Positions 1 through 8,129 of a DNA stretch of 50,996 bases are shown in pieces. Within the stretch, counting starts at the first letter, position 1; the number at the start of each line of letters is the position of its first letter. This DNA is from Hominisplanchenecus faecis (GTDB lineage: Bacteria > Bacillota > Clostridia > Lachnospirales > Lachnospiraceae). The stretch covers positions 1-50,996 of the forward strand of contig NZ_JAJEQE010000018.1 in assembly GCF_020687205.1 (NCBI RefSeq). The letters are read 5' to 3'. Made by a program: the position numbers and the translations under genes. The notes below the pieces were generated by a model, which was not told where the DNA came from, searched no databases, and saw only the letters and a program-made list of their open reading frames with translations.

Positions 1-39
1 GATTTCGGTCAATCCAAAGCATACACGATAAAGCAGTAA
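1..39 (+). CDS. C-terminal tail of an upstream gene (partial)
   Basis: An open frame from the first base ends at a TAA at 37-39, giving a 12-residue tail ending YTIKQ. It lies 70 bases before the pilus genes on the same strand, so it is probably the end of another pilus-locus gene such as a minor pilin. Too little is present to identify it. Confidence 0.3.
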   Translation, partial: DFGQSKAYTIKQ

Positions 40-109
40 GTAGAACTCGTGAGGGTCTACATTATCTCGGTGTGAGTCTATTTAATCACATTTTGAGTGG
101 CAGGAAAAG

Positions 110-1564
110 ATGAGCGATACAGTCATTGTTTTGCAGGACGAATGTATCCTTACTGCGAGCGGAAAAGCGGGGAAGCTGCCGAAAATCGACAGGGTGAGCC
201 GTATCCCGATCGAGCCGTTTGGCGATACATTTGAACAGTGGAAAGCTGCATTAAAAGAATATAATGAGGAATACCTGCCTAAATCTTTAAAGATTGTGTT
301 GCCGGCATCTTATTCTTCCGCACGTATCACTCAGGTGCCTTATGCGGTGGGACGTCAGCTTTCGAAGATGGCGAAAAATGTCGTGGATGAGCACAAAGGC
401 GAGGATATTGCGGACTACAGCGTGGTTCAGAGCGACAAAAAGCAGGGGGTCTGCCTGTGCTGCGGAAGTGCACAGAATGATGTCATTAAGCAGATTCTGG
501 ATTTCTGTACAGAGTTGAAGATCACGGTAAAAGAAATATCGATTCCGATGGAGGGCTATTTAAAGCTTCTGTCGCAGAGCAGGGTTTATAAGAATAAAAC
601 AGCGATTTTTCTACTGTTTGAGGAGAACAGTGTTATCAGTGTTCTTTATAAAGAAGGTATGTGTCTTTACACGACAAGGAGCCGTATCTTCAGCGAACCG
701 GGAACCTTAAATTTCGGTACTGAGATCGTGAGAAGCATTTCCGGTATGATGCAGTTCTATGCGACCACGAAATCAGAGACTCCGATCACCGATGTCTATT
801 ATACCGGCTGTCTGGAGGACGATTTCGAAGTCAGCATTGAGGGTATCAAAAATATGAACCTGAATGTCCGGAAAATGAAGATCGACATTCCATTTCAGGC
901 AAAAGGCGATCCGCAGTTCTGGCTGTCCTGCATCGGCGGTATGATCGTCGATAAAAAGAAAAAAGAGATCAACCTGCTTCCGGCATGGAAAGAGGCCAAT
1001 AAAGAAGAAGTCATAAAGAATGTGGATATTTTAAGTCATATCCTGGTTCCGCTGGCAACGCTCGGTGTCTGTATGGTGCTGTTTGCGGCGGTAACCGTCT
1101 GGAATCTGCATACGCAAGGGCAGATCAACGATGTTAATGACTGGATCAACGATGAGCAGGTGCAGGCGGCTTATCAGGAGGCGAATGCTATTCAGCAGAA
1201 GAGCGACAAGCTGGCGGAGGCACAGGATCAGGTGAGGCAGATGACGGCAAACCTCGATACTTACCCAGATCTGACAAAAAAAATGATCTCGACGATCGAG
1301 AATGCCAGTGGTCGTGATATGGAAGTGCATATCAAGACGATGGATGCCGATACCGGAAAGCTGACGTTTGATGCGGTCAGTCAGAAAGTTATTGATATAC
1401 CGACTTATGTGCAGAAACTTCAGAAAACAGGATTATTTGCATCGTTGGATTACAACGGTTACACCTACCAGAGTCAAGAAAAAACATATTCTCTGGCACT
1501 GTCCTGCATTTTGAAATCCGATGAGGCAGAGACAGAAATCGAGACGGGAGGTGCGGAAAATTGA
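110..1564 (+). CDS. Type IV pilus assembly protein, PilM-PilN fusion
   Basis: 484 residues. The first ~280 residues resemble a PilM-type actin-like cytoplasmic protein. They are followed by the KEINLLP motif (about residue 286), which normally marks the N-terminus of PilN, then one membrane helix (about 309-332), a Gln-rich coiled coil (about 340-385) and an extracytoplasmic PilN-like domain. In most bacteria PilM and PilN are two proteins that bind each other through that INLLP peptide; here they appear covalently joined. The next gene starts inside its stop codon (TTGA overlap at 1561-1564). Expected role: inner-membrane alignment complex linking the pilus motors to the envelope. The PilM half is divergent, so the fusion call rests mainly on the INLLP motif, topology and neighbours. 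Confidence 0.72.
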   Translation: MSDTVIVLQDECILTASGKAGKLPKIDRVSRIPIEPFGDTFEQWKAALKEYNEEYLPKSLKIVLPASYSSARITQVPYAVGRQLSKMAKNVVDEHKGEDIADYSVVQSDKKQGVCLCCGSAQNDVIKQILDFCTELKITVKEISIPMEGYLKLLSQSRVYKNKTAIFLLFEENSVISVLYKEGMCLYTTRSRIFSEPGTLNFGTEIVRSISGMMQFYATTKSETPITDVYYTGCLEDDFEVSIEGIKNMNLNVRKMKIDIPFQAKGDPQFWLSCIGGMIVDKKKKEINLLPAWKEANKEEVIKNVDILSHILVPLATLGVCMVLFAAVTVWNLHTQGQINDVNDWINDEQVQAAYQEANAIQQKSDKLAEAQDQVRQMTANLDTYPDLTKKMISTIENASGRDMEVHIKTMDADTGKLTFDAVSQKVIDIPTYVQKLQKTGLFASLDYNGYTYQSQEKTYSLALSCILKSDEAETEIETGGAEN

Positions 1565-2301
1565 AATTAGAGCTGGAGTTAAAGCCGGGCGACATCGTTC
1601 TTTTAAAGGTGCTGGCGTGCGTTCTGATCATTTTCTTCACATTTCGTTTTCTGATCCTTCCGGGGGTCGGGAAACACCAGGATCTCGATCTGGAGAAAAC
1701 ACAGGTGGAAGAGCAGCAGATGGAGATGCAGCAGATGATCGATTCCAGACCATTTATCGAGGAAAAGATCGTCAAACAGCAGTCGGAGCTGAAAGAGCTT
1801 TCCAAAGGCTATTACGACCTGATGGAAAATCAGCAGGTGGATGAGCTGGTCACAGGGATTATTTTAAAGCATAATCTGTTTCCGGTGAATTTAAGCATTT
1901 CCGAGACAACACCGGGCATCCCGATGTCTTATATTCTGGCTTCCGCCAAGGCATCTGAGACGCATGTGCTCACCGCCGAAGAGGAATTAAACGGTGAGAC
2001 TGAGGTAGAAACGGACGGGGACGGCACCGATTCAGGTTTTTACGCTGCACCACAGTTTGACTATACAAACACTACCATGGTTTCGGTCACGGTCCAGGGA
2101 AGTGAGAGCGAGATCAAATCCTTTCTCGATGATCTGGCGAGAAATTATCCGGGGATTCAGGCACGTTCCTTTGAACTGAGCAATACGATCTATGTGAGTG
2201 AGAATTTAAAAAGCGTGCAGAGCATGAACTGCCGGTGTGATCTTGCCGTATATACCTGCGGAGAAATCGGAGGTGAATCGCTGATTGAAGACGAATCTTA
2301 G
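1561..2301 (+). CDS. PilO-like type IV pilus alignment protein
   Basis: 246 residues from a TTG start that overlaps the stop of the PilM-PilN gene, which suggests translational coupling. It has a short cytoplasmic N-terminus, one membrane helix (about residues 10-36), a Gln/Glu-rich coiled coil (about 40-90) and an alpha/beta extracytoplasmic domain, the usual PilO architecture. PilO partners PilN in the inner-membrane platform. A Thr/Glu/Asp-rich loop (about 140-160) is specific to this protein. The call is by topology and position; sequence identity to PilO is low in Firmicutes. Confidence 0.65.
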   Translation: MKLELELKPGDIVLLKVLACVLIIFFTFRFLILPGVGKHQDLDLEKTQVEEQQMEMQQMIDSRPFIEEKIVKQQSELKELSKGYYDLMENQQVDELVTGIILKHNLFPVNLSISETTPGIPMSYILASAKASETHVLTAEEELNGETEVETDGDGTDSGFYAAPQFDYTNTTMVSVTVQGSESEIKSFLDDLARNYPGIQARSFELSNTIYVSENLKSVQSMNCRCDLAVYTCGEIGGESLIEDES

Positions 2302-3964
2302 AATCGGTGAAATTCTTACTGAGAAGGGCTATGTCACAGAAAAGCAGATCAGTCAGGCATTAGCATATCAGAAAGAACATAGAGACAAACGAGTGGGACA
2401 GATCCTGATGGAGCTTGGATTTGTCACCGAGACGCAGGTACTGGAGGCACTGGCGAGCAGACTTCAGCTGCGGATCGTAGATGTGGCACAGCTGGTCATA
2501 AACATAGAAGCCGTTGCCATGATCGATAAAGGACTGGCAGAAAAGAACCTGATCCTGCCGGTCCATGTCAAAGACCACAATATGCAGATCGTGACGAACG
2601 ACCCGCTGAATTATTTCGCACTGGAGGAAGTAAGACAGCAGAGTGGATGTCAGTTGGAAATCCTGCTGAGTGAGGAAGCACCGCTGAAACAGGCGATTTC
2701 CTATTATTTTGCCGAGGTCAGTGCCCGAAGAGCTGCCAAACAGGCAAACGTTGGATTCTCCACATCGAGTGCGATGGCTGAACTGGAGATCGAAAATCTG
2801 GACAACAGTGACGATGAGGCACCGATCATCAGGCTGTTGAACAGTCTGATCGAGCGTGCCATCAAGACGGGGGCGAGCGACGTTCATATTGAGCCGTTTG
2901 AAAAAGAGACCCGTGTGCGTATGCGTATCGACGGCGTGATCATGGAGTATGTAAATATCCAGCGAAACATCCATGCACCGCTGATCGCACGTATCAAGAT
3001 CCTGTCAAACCTGGATATCGCCGAGAGGAGACTGCCGCAGGACGGACATTTCCGAGTGTCGCTGGACGATGGCCAGGTCAACATTCGAGTTTCTGTTCTG
3101 CCGACTGTGTTCGGTGAAAAAGCCGTTATGCGAATCATGGCTTTCAACGGCAAACTGGAGCATGCGGACCATTTCGGTATGGATGAATACAGCTATAAAC
3201 AGTTTGCACCGCTTCTGAATTATCCGAACGGGATCATTTATATCACAGGGCCGACCGGAAGCGGAAAATCTACGACACTGTACATGATCCTGGAATACCT
3301 GACCGGAAGAAACATTAATATTTCCACAATCGAAGACCCGGTGGAGAAGAACCTTCCGGGTATCAACCAGACACAGGTAAACCCGGTCGCAGGTCTGACG
3401 TTTGATGTGGGACTGAGGGCACTGATGCGACAGGACCCGGACGTTATCATGGTAGGTGAGACGCGAGACGGTGAGACAGCCGGAACTTCAGTCCGTGCGG
3501 CGATCACCGGTCATGTGGTATTAAGTACCTTACATACAAACGATGCCGTATCCAGTATCGTGCGACTCGAAGATATGGGTGTGGAGACCTATCTGGTGGC
3601 GAACTCCCTCGTCGGTCTGGTGGCACAGCGACTGCTGCGAAAAGTCTGCCCGAACTGTGCAAAAGAAGTGGAAACAACCGAGCAGGAGCGGCTTTTTCTG
3701 GGTGAAGACGTCAAGATCGTGCGAAAAGGCATGGGATGCTCCCACTGCAACAACACCGGCTACAAAGGCCGTATTGCCGTGCATGAGATCCTGGCGATCG
3801 ACAACACCGTCCGCCGCATGATCGTCAATCACAATTCCGTGGAAGAGATCTCAGCCTATGCAAGAGAACATCAGCATATGCGAACCCTGAAAGAGAGCGG
3901 ACTGATCCTGGTAAAAGAAGGAACGACAACACCGGAAGAACTGATGAAGATCAGTTATGAATAA
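2285..3964 (+). CDS. pilB: Type IV pilus extension ATPase PilB
   Basis: 559 residues of the secretion ATPase (GspE/PilB) family, the hexameric motor that powers pilus extension. An N-terminal MshEN-type domain (about 1-140) is followed by the ATPase core: Walker A GPTGSGKST at about 322-330, the Asp box STIEDPVE, Walker B VIMVGETRD at about 387, the His box LSTLHT, and a zinc-binding four-cysteine motif (CPNC near 455 and CSHC near 485) typical of extension rather than retraction ATPases. The TTG start overlaps the upstream gene by 17 bases. A PilT gene follows 21 bases downstream. Confidence 0.93.
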   Translation: MKTNLRIGEILTEKGYVTEKQISQALAYQKEHRDKRVGQILMELGFVTETQVLEALASRLQLRIVDVAQLVINIEAVAMIDKGLAEKNLILPVHVKDHNMQIVTNDPLNYFALEEVRQQSGCQLEILLSEEAPLKQAISYYFAEVSARRAAKQANVGFSTSSAMAELEIENLDNSDDEAPIIRLLNSLIERAIKTGASDVHIEPFEKETRVRMRIDGVIMEYVNIQRNIHAPLIARIKILSNLDIAERRLPQDGHFRVSLDDGQVNIRVSVLPTVFGEKAVMRIMAFNGKLEHADHFGMDEYSYKQFAPLLNYPNGIIYITGPTGSGKSTTLYMILEYLTGRNINISTIEDPVEKNLPGINQTQVNPVAGLTFDVGLRALMRQDPDVIMVGETRDGETAGTSVRAAITGHVVLSTLHTNDAVSSIVRLEDMGVETYLVANSLVGLVAQRLLRKVCPNCAKEVETTEQERLFLGEDVKIVRKGMGCSHCNNTGYKGRIAVHEILAIDNTVRRMIVNHNSVEEISAYAREHQHMRTLKESGLILVKEGTTTPEELMKISYE

Positions 3965-3985
3965 AGACAAAAAGGAAGATACGAT

Positions 3986-5056
3986 ATGGCAGCAATAGAA
4001 TTTAACAATCAGAAAATGGATGCGATCATCCGGGAAGCGAGAGCCTGCGGAGCGTCCGACATCCACATTTCCGAAGGGATGCAAACCAGATATCGCGTGC
4101 ATGGCAGACTGGTGCAGGCACAGACACAGTACAGTGCAGACGAAACCGCAGAACTTCTGCAATCCATGATGAACGAAAAACAGAAAAAACATTTCGCAAA
4201 CGGAAACGATGCCGACTTTGCGATCCGCACATCGGACGGATGCCGCCAGCGTGTCAATGTATTTCGCCAGCAGAAAAAAACAGCAGCCACGATCCGACTC
4301 CTAAATTCCACGATCCCGACGCTAGAAGAACTGAAAATGCCGACCATTTTATATAAAATGGCAATGGAGCCGCGTGGACTGATCCTCGTTACCGGACCGA
4401 CCGGAAGCGGAAAATCAACCACCCTTGCAGCTATGATCGAGCATATGAACCAGAACAGCGACCGCCATATCATCACCATCGAAGATCCGATCGAGTACGT
4501 GTATGAGAGTAAACAGTCCCTGATCCATCAAAGAGAAGTTGGCGAAGATATTACCGATTTTGCGTCTGCGATCCGCAGTGCCCTGCGAGAAGACCCGGAT
4601 GTCATATTAGTAGGAGAGATGCGAGATTACGAGACAATTTCCACAGCACTGCTCGCTGCCGAGACCGGACATCTCGTACTTTCCACACTGCATACGACCG
4701 GAGCGGCACAGACCGTAGAGCGTATCGTAGATGCCTGCCCGACCGGGGGACAGAACCAGGTGCGTGCCCAGCTCGCCGGAACATTAAAAGGAATCGTCAG
4801 CCAGTGCCTGATCCCATGCGGCGGTGGAACAGCCCGCGTGGCAGCGACCGAACTTCTTGTCGGTACGGATGCCATCCTCAACCTCGTCTGCGAAGGAAAG
4901 GCACACCAGATCCCGGCAATGATGCAGACTGGAAGCAGCAGCGATATGCATACCCTGAATATGGATCTGTCCAGACTCGTGCGGCAGGGATTTATCACAA
5001 GAGACGATGCGATCGCTTATACCAACAATAAAGCGGAAGTGGGGCAGTATTTATAA
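3986..5056 (+). CDS. pilT: Type IV pilus retraction ATPase PilT
   Basis: 356 residues, the usual PilT length. Motifs in order: Walker A GPTGSGKST near residue 137, Asp box TIEDPIEY, Walker B VILVGEMRD near 205, and His box LVLSTLHT. It lacks the four-cysteine zinc motif and the MshEN domain of PilB, so it fits the retraction motor that depolymerises the pilus and drives twitching. It is the last gene of this pilus block. The inner-membrane PilC, prepilin peptidase and pilins are not downstream and may lie left of the window. Confidence 0.92.
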   Translation: MAAIEFNNQKMDAIIREARACGASDIHISEGMQTRYRVHGRLVQAQTQYSADETAELLQSMMNEKQKKHFANGNDADFAIRTSDGCRQRVNVFRQQKKTAATIRLLNSTIPTLEELKMPTILYKMAMEPRGLILVTGPTGSGKSTTLAAMIEHMNQNSDRHIITIEDPIEYVYESKQSLIHQREVGEDITDFASAIRSALREDPDVILVGEMRDYETISTALLAAETGHLVLSTLHTTGAAQTVERIVDACPTGGQNQVRAQLAGTLKGIVSQCLIPCGGGTARVAATELLVGTDAILNLVCEGKAHQIPAMMQTGSSSDMHTLNMDLSRLVRQGFITRDDAIAYTNNKAEVGQYL

Positions 5057-5070
5057 AAAGATGACAACGA

Positions 5071-5102
5071 ACCTCGCAGCAAGAATGCCGGAGGCATTCT
5101 TG
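5071..5102. repeat. Hairpin module of an interspersed repeat
   Basis: ACCTCGCAGC is followed by a perfect 10-bp inverted repeat, CAAGAATGCC (5080-5089) and GGCATTCTTG (5093-5102), around a 3-base loop. The first 19 bases match 15482-15500 exactly, and the right arm is also identical there. It sits between the convergent pilT and MATE genes. It could act as a terminator for both but lacks a clear T-run. It is one of three related sites in the window. Confidence 0.8.
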
Positions 5103-5113
5103 AATATATTGAT

Positions 5114-6466
5114 TTACTCACGTAACTCTTTGCGTATGCTTATTATCATAACGAGAAAGCACAGGCTGCCTCCGATAATATTTGAGATTGGTTCTGCAAG
5201 GAATACGCCGTCTGTTCCCATATGAAATGCATACGGGAGCAGATAAGTTATAGGAATAACGATGATTACTTTACGGAGTAGGGAGAAGAAGATCGCCTGT
5301 TTCTTTTTGTTTAAGGATTTAAATATAGTCTGTCCGATGTATTGCAGAAGCATGAAAATAAACGCTCCGAAATACAGTTTCATGGCAGGGACGGCATCTG
5401 CCAGCAGACTCTTATCAGAACTGAAAATGCTGATCAGAAATTCCGGTGCAAGAATGATCGCAAGCCATGCCAGCAGTGTATAAATGAGTGCCATGATTCC
5501 CATGGTAACAGCTGCCTGTTTTACACGTTTGTAACGATGAGCACCATAATTGTAGCTGATAATAGGAGAAGAACCTTCCGTGATTGCATAGATTGGTGTC
5601 TCAACCACCTGACGCACGCTGGAGATGATTGTCATGACAGAAATATAGAGCGTTCCGCCGGTGACAGAAAGTACGTGATTGCAGCAGATTGTTACCAGGC
5701 TGTTTGTCAGCTGCATGATAAATCCGGCAGTTCCGAGGCTGATGATATTTTTCGCATATTTTGAAGAGGCACGGATTTCTTCTCTGTGCAGCAGACGAAC
5801 CTTGTATTCTGCCTTGCAAAGCAGAAAATGAAGTACGAAAGCAGCCGACAAAATCTGTGAGATGACGGTTGCGATTGCAGCACCCCGGATTCCCATGCCG
5901 AACGCAAAAATAAAGATCGGATCAAGGATCAGGTTGGCAACAGCACCGATCACCACCGAGATCATACCGGTGGTCGCATATCCCTGGGCGTTGATAAAAG
6001 GATTCATGCCGGTCGCGACCATGGACGGAAACGTTCCAAGCAGATAGATCATCAGATAAGGACAGGCATAGTCAAAATTCTCACGGCCGGCACCAAACAG
6101 CGTGAGAATGGGTTTTGCAAAGATCAAACCGGTCAGCATCAGAAGGATTGAGCAGAGCGTCAGCATGGAAAATGAAGTATGCATGATCTGACAGGCATTT
6201 TCGTGATCACCCTTTCCACGCTCGATCGAAAAGAGCGGTGCACCGCCGCTTCCGAACAGGTTGCTGAAAGCAGTGATGATCACAATGATCGGAAAACAGA
6301 GTCCGACCGCTCCAAGAGCCGTTGTGCCGATATCCGGGATACGTGCAATATAGATGCGATCCACGATATTATAAAGCAGACTCAGAATCTGAGCGACCAG
6401 CATGGGCAGAGCCGCTTTTAAGATATTGTCGGTGATTTTTCCATTTTCAAAATCAATTTGTTTCAA
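5114..6466 (-). CDS. MATE family efflux transporter
   Basis: 450 residues with about twelve hydrophobic segments and the MATE-type N-terminus (PMLVAQILSLLYNIVDRIYIARI). Such proteins export drugs or metabolites in exchange for Na+ or H+. The start is TTG at 6466, preceded by AAAGGACGG as ribosome binding site. Transcribed toward pilT, it is a single gene with no operon partners. The substrate cannot be predicted. Confidence 0.9.
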   Translation of the reverse strand: MKQIDFENGKITDNILKAALPMLVAQILSLLYNIVDRIYIARIPDIGTTALGAVGLCFPIIVIITAFSNLFGSGGAPLFSIERGKGDHENACQIMHTSFSMLTLCSILLMLTGLIFAKPILTLFGAGRENFDYACPYLMIYLLGTFPSMVATGMNPFINAQGYATTGMISVVIGAVANLILDPIFIFAFGMGIRGAAIATVISQILSAAFVLHFLLCKAEYKVRLLHREEIRASSKYAKNIISLGTAGFIMQLTNSLVTICCNHVLSVTGGTLYISVMTIISSVRQVVETPIYAITEGSSPIISYNYGAHRYKRVKQAAVTMGIMALIYTLLAWLAIILAPEFLISIFSSDKSLLADAVPAMKLYFGAFIFMLLQYIGQTIFKSLNKKKQAIFFSLLRKVIIVIPITYLLPYAFHMGTDGVFLAEPISNIIGGSLCFLVMIISIRKELRE

Positions 6467-6505
6467 AGTAAACCGTCCTTTCTTCGTTGGTGTTTCTGGT
6501 AGTTA

Positions 6506-6534
6506 AGTATAACATGAATCAGGCGAAATGGAAA
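6506..6534 (-). promoter_or_regulatory. Possible promoter of the MATE gene
   Basis: On the minus strand a TATACT -10 box (6506-6511) lies about 40 bases before the TTG start. A weak TTTCCA stands at the -35 position with a 17-base spacer. Only the -10 is convincing. Confidence 0.3.
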
Positions 6535-6923
6535 TGCCAGGTGTTTTGCTAAAATGATTTCTGACAAAGAATATTAGTACATGTGCAAATAAACGAATTT
6601 CCCGAAAGGCACTTAAGCGAAAGTTTTTTCTTTCCAGTGGGGAAAACATAAATAGTTTCTTATTATTTGTGTTGACTTTAATTATGCTTTTGAAATGTAT
6701 TGAAATAATGAGAGTTGTATGTTAATATAATTTCAAAGCATATTTCTTAACATTCTTGGCATCCTGCCATCTATATTTTCTAAATTCACATTTCAGAAAT
6801 TCATGCTTTTCAATCAAACAAATCAATTTAAAAAGCAGGAATTTCAAACTGTGAAAAAGAAAGAACAAACAGACAGTATGGTTATCACACTTTTGTACAC
6901 TCCTGCATAAGGAGGTACAGCCT
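6535..6923. other. AT-rich gene-free stretch
   Basis: No convincing gene is seen. It holds a copy of a short repeat (6579-6603), a loose inverted repeat TTTCCC/GGGAAA around 6598-6648, and scattered promoter-like TTGACT (6672) and TATAAT (6726-6731) boxes at poor spacing. The base composition is more AT-rich than the flanking operons, in keeping with a decayed or accessory insert around the Rpn gene. Confidence 0.4.
6579..6603 (+). repeat. Short interspersed repeat, copy 1
   Basis: ACATGTGCAAATAAACGAATTTCCC is nearly the same as 11407-11430 (one G/A difference in the A-rich part and one extra T). In both places it leads into an inverted repeat beginning with TTCCC. Only two copies are seen here. 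Confidence 0.55.
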
Positions 6924-7805
6924 ATGGCTCAAAAAGAACGAGCAACTGTAAATCGTAATTATAAAGATACGGTATTTCGCATGTTGTTTTCTGACCGGAG
7001 AAATTTATTGTCACTTTATAATGCAATCAGTGGTGCTCATTACGATGATCCGGAAAAACTGGAGATTGTCACACTGGAAAATGCTATTTATATGGGAATG
7101 AAAAATGATCTTGCTTTTATCATTGACACAGAGTTATTTCTATATGAACACCAGTCAACTTACAATCCTAATATGCCATTGCGTGATTTATTCTATATTT
7201 CGAGTGAATATCAGAAACTGGTGGATAAGAAATCCCTTTATTCTTCCGTATTACAGAAAATACCTGCACCACAATTTATCGTATTTTACAATGGAACAGA
7301 AAAGAAAAAAGACAGCTGGGTAAACCATTTGTCGGAGGCTTTCGAAAATCTGTCAGGCAATCCAAAACTGGAACTGGAAGTGCTGACCATAAACATTAAT
7401 GAGGGACATAATCCCGAACTCATGGAACAATGCCAGATCTTGAGAGAATATGCACAGTATGTAGATTGTGTTCGAAGATATGCAAAGGAATTTGAATTAA
7501 TAGACGCCATAGAGCAAGCTGTGGATGAATGTATTCAGAGGAATATCCTTTCGGAATTTCTTCGAAAAAATAAAGCGGAGGTAATTGCGATGAGTATTTT
7601 TGAATATGACAAAGAAGAGGAAGAACGGAAACTGCGAAAAGCTGAGTACGAGGCCGGTGTTGAATCTGGCATTGCGGAAGGCAAACGACTTGCACAAAAA
7701 GAGGGTACGATTGCCCTTAGCAGACTTGGATTGCCTGTTGAACAAATTGCAATGGCACTGCAAGTAGATGTAGAACTTGCAAAACAATGGATTGGTGATA
7801 AATAG
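6924..7805 (+). CDS. Rpn family recombination-promoting nuclease / putative transposase
   Basis: 293 residues. The N-terminus (NYKDTVFRMLFSDRRNLLSLYNAI) and the segment IIDTELFLYEHQST match the Rpn / PD-(D/E)XK 'putative transposase' family, with D and E-x-Q in the expected nuclease positions. The C-terminus has a charged stretch and a helix-rich tail (ALSRLGLPVEQIAMALQVDVELAKQWI) typical of the group. Ribosome binding site AAGGAGGT lies at 6910-6917. Rpn proteins are DNA endonucleases linked to recombination and phage defence; the cellular role here is not known. It stands alone between a repeat and a broken gene. Confidence 0.85.
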   Translation: MAQKERATVNRNYKDTVFRMLFSDRRNLLSLYNAISGAHYDDPEKLEIVTLENAIYMGMKNDLAFIIDTELFLYEHQSTYNPNMPLRDLFYISSEYQKLVDKKSLYSSVLQKIPAPQFIVFYNGTEKKKDSWVNHLSEAFENLSGNPKLELEVLTININEGHNPELMEQCQILREYAQYVDCVRRYAKEFELIDAIEQAVDECIQRNILSEFLRKNKAEVIAMSIFEYDKEEEERKLRKAEYEAGVESGIAEGKRLAQKEGTIALSRLGLPVEQIAMALQVDVELAKQWIGDK

Positions 7806-7814
7806 CAAATAAAA

Positions 7815-8024
7815 AGTGACCGAGCTCTTTAGAGCGAGAGATGCTTCTTGTCCGAGGATTAATCTGACGAGAACAGTAGCGACCACCGTTCCGATACCTA
7901 CGGAATCGAGCTGACCGGAGAAACGCCGAGGTTCAATTTTACGGACATCGAAACACCAAGTGTCATAATAAAAAGCCCGGCGATGGCATGGCTGTCAACA
8001 AACGAAAAGTCAATGAGAAAATTT
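7815..8024 (-). pseudogene. Remnant of a YczE/DUF6198-like membrane protein gene
   Basis: Read on the minus strand, about 8019 down to 7923 encodes a segment with the cores HAIAGLFIMTLGVSMSV and LNLGVSPVSSIP, characteristic of the N-terminus of YczE-like (DUF6198) integral membrane proteins. The frame then hits a stop. In another frame the DNA continues with VGIGTVVATVLVRLILGQ, which resembles the C-terminal part of the same family. The middle (well over 100 residues) is missing, so this looks like an internal deletion with frameshift. Identification is from recalled family motifs. Confidence 0.5.
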
Positions 8025-8084
8025 CTTGTTAAGCACATTTGCACTTGATGAAAATGAGAAAATATGTTACTTTATTCAAACGTA

Positions 8085-8098
8085 AGTTTAAGTAAACT
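8085..8098. promoter_or_regulatory. Perfect palindrome upstream of the secreted Ig-like protein gene
   Basis: AGTTTA-AG-TAAACT is a perfect 6-bp inverted repeat about 30 bases before the start codon, in an AT-rich leader. It could be an operator for a dimeric regulator. There is no other evidence. Confidence 0.25.
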
Positions 8099-8129
8099 AA
8101 CAAAAGATAGCCATGGAGGAAAAAAGAGG

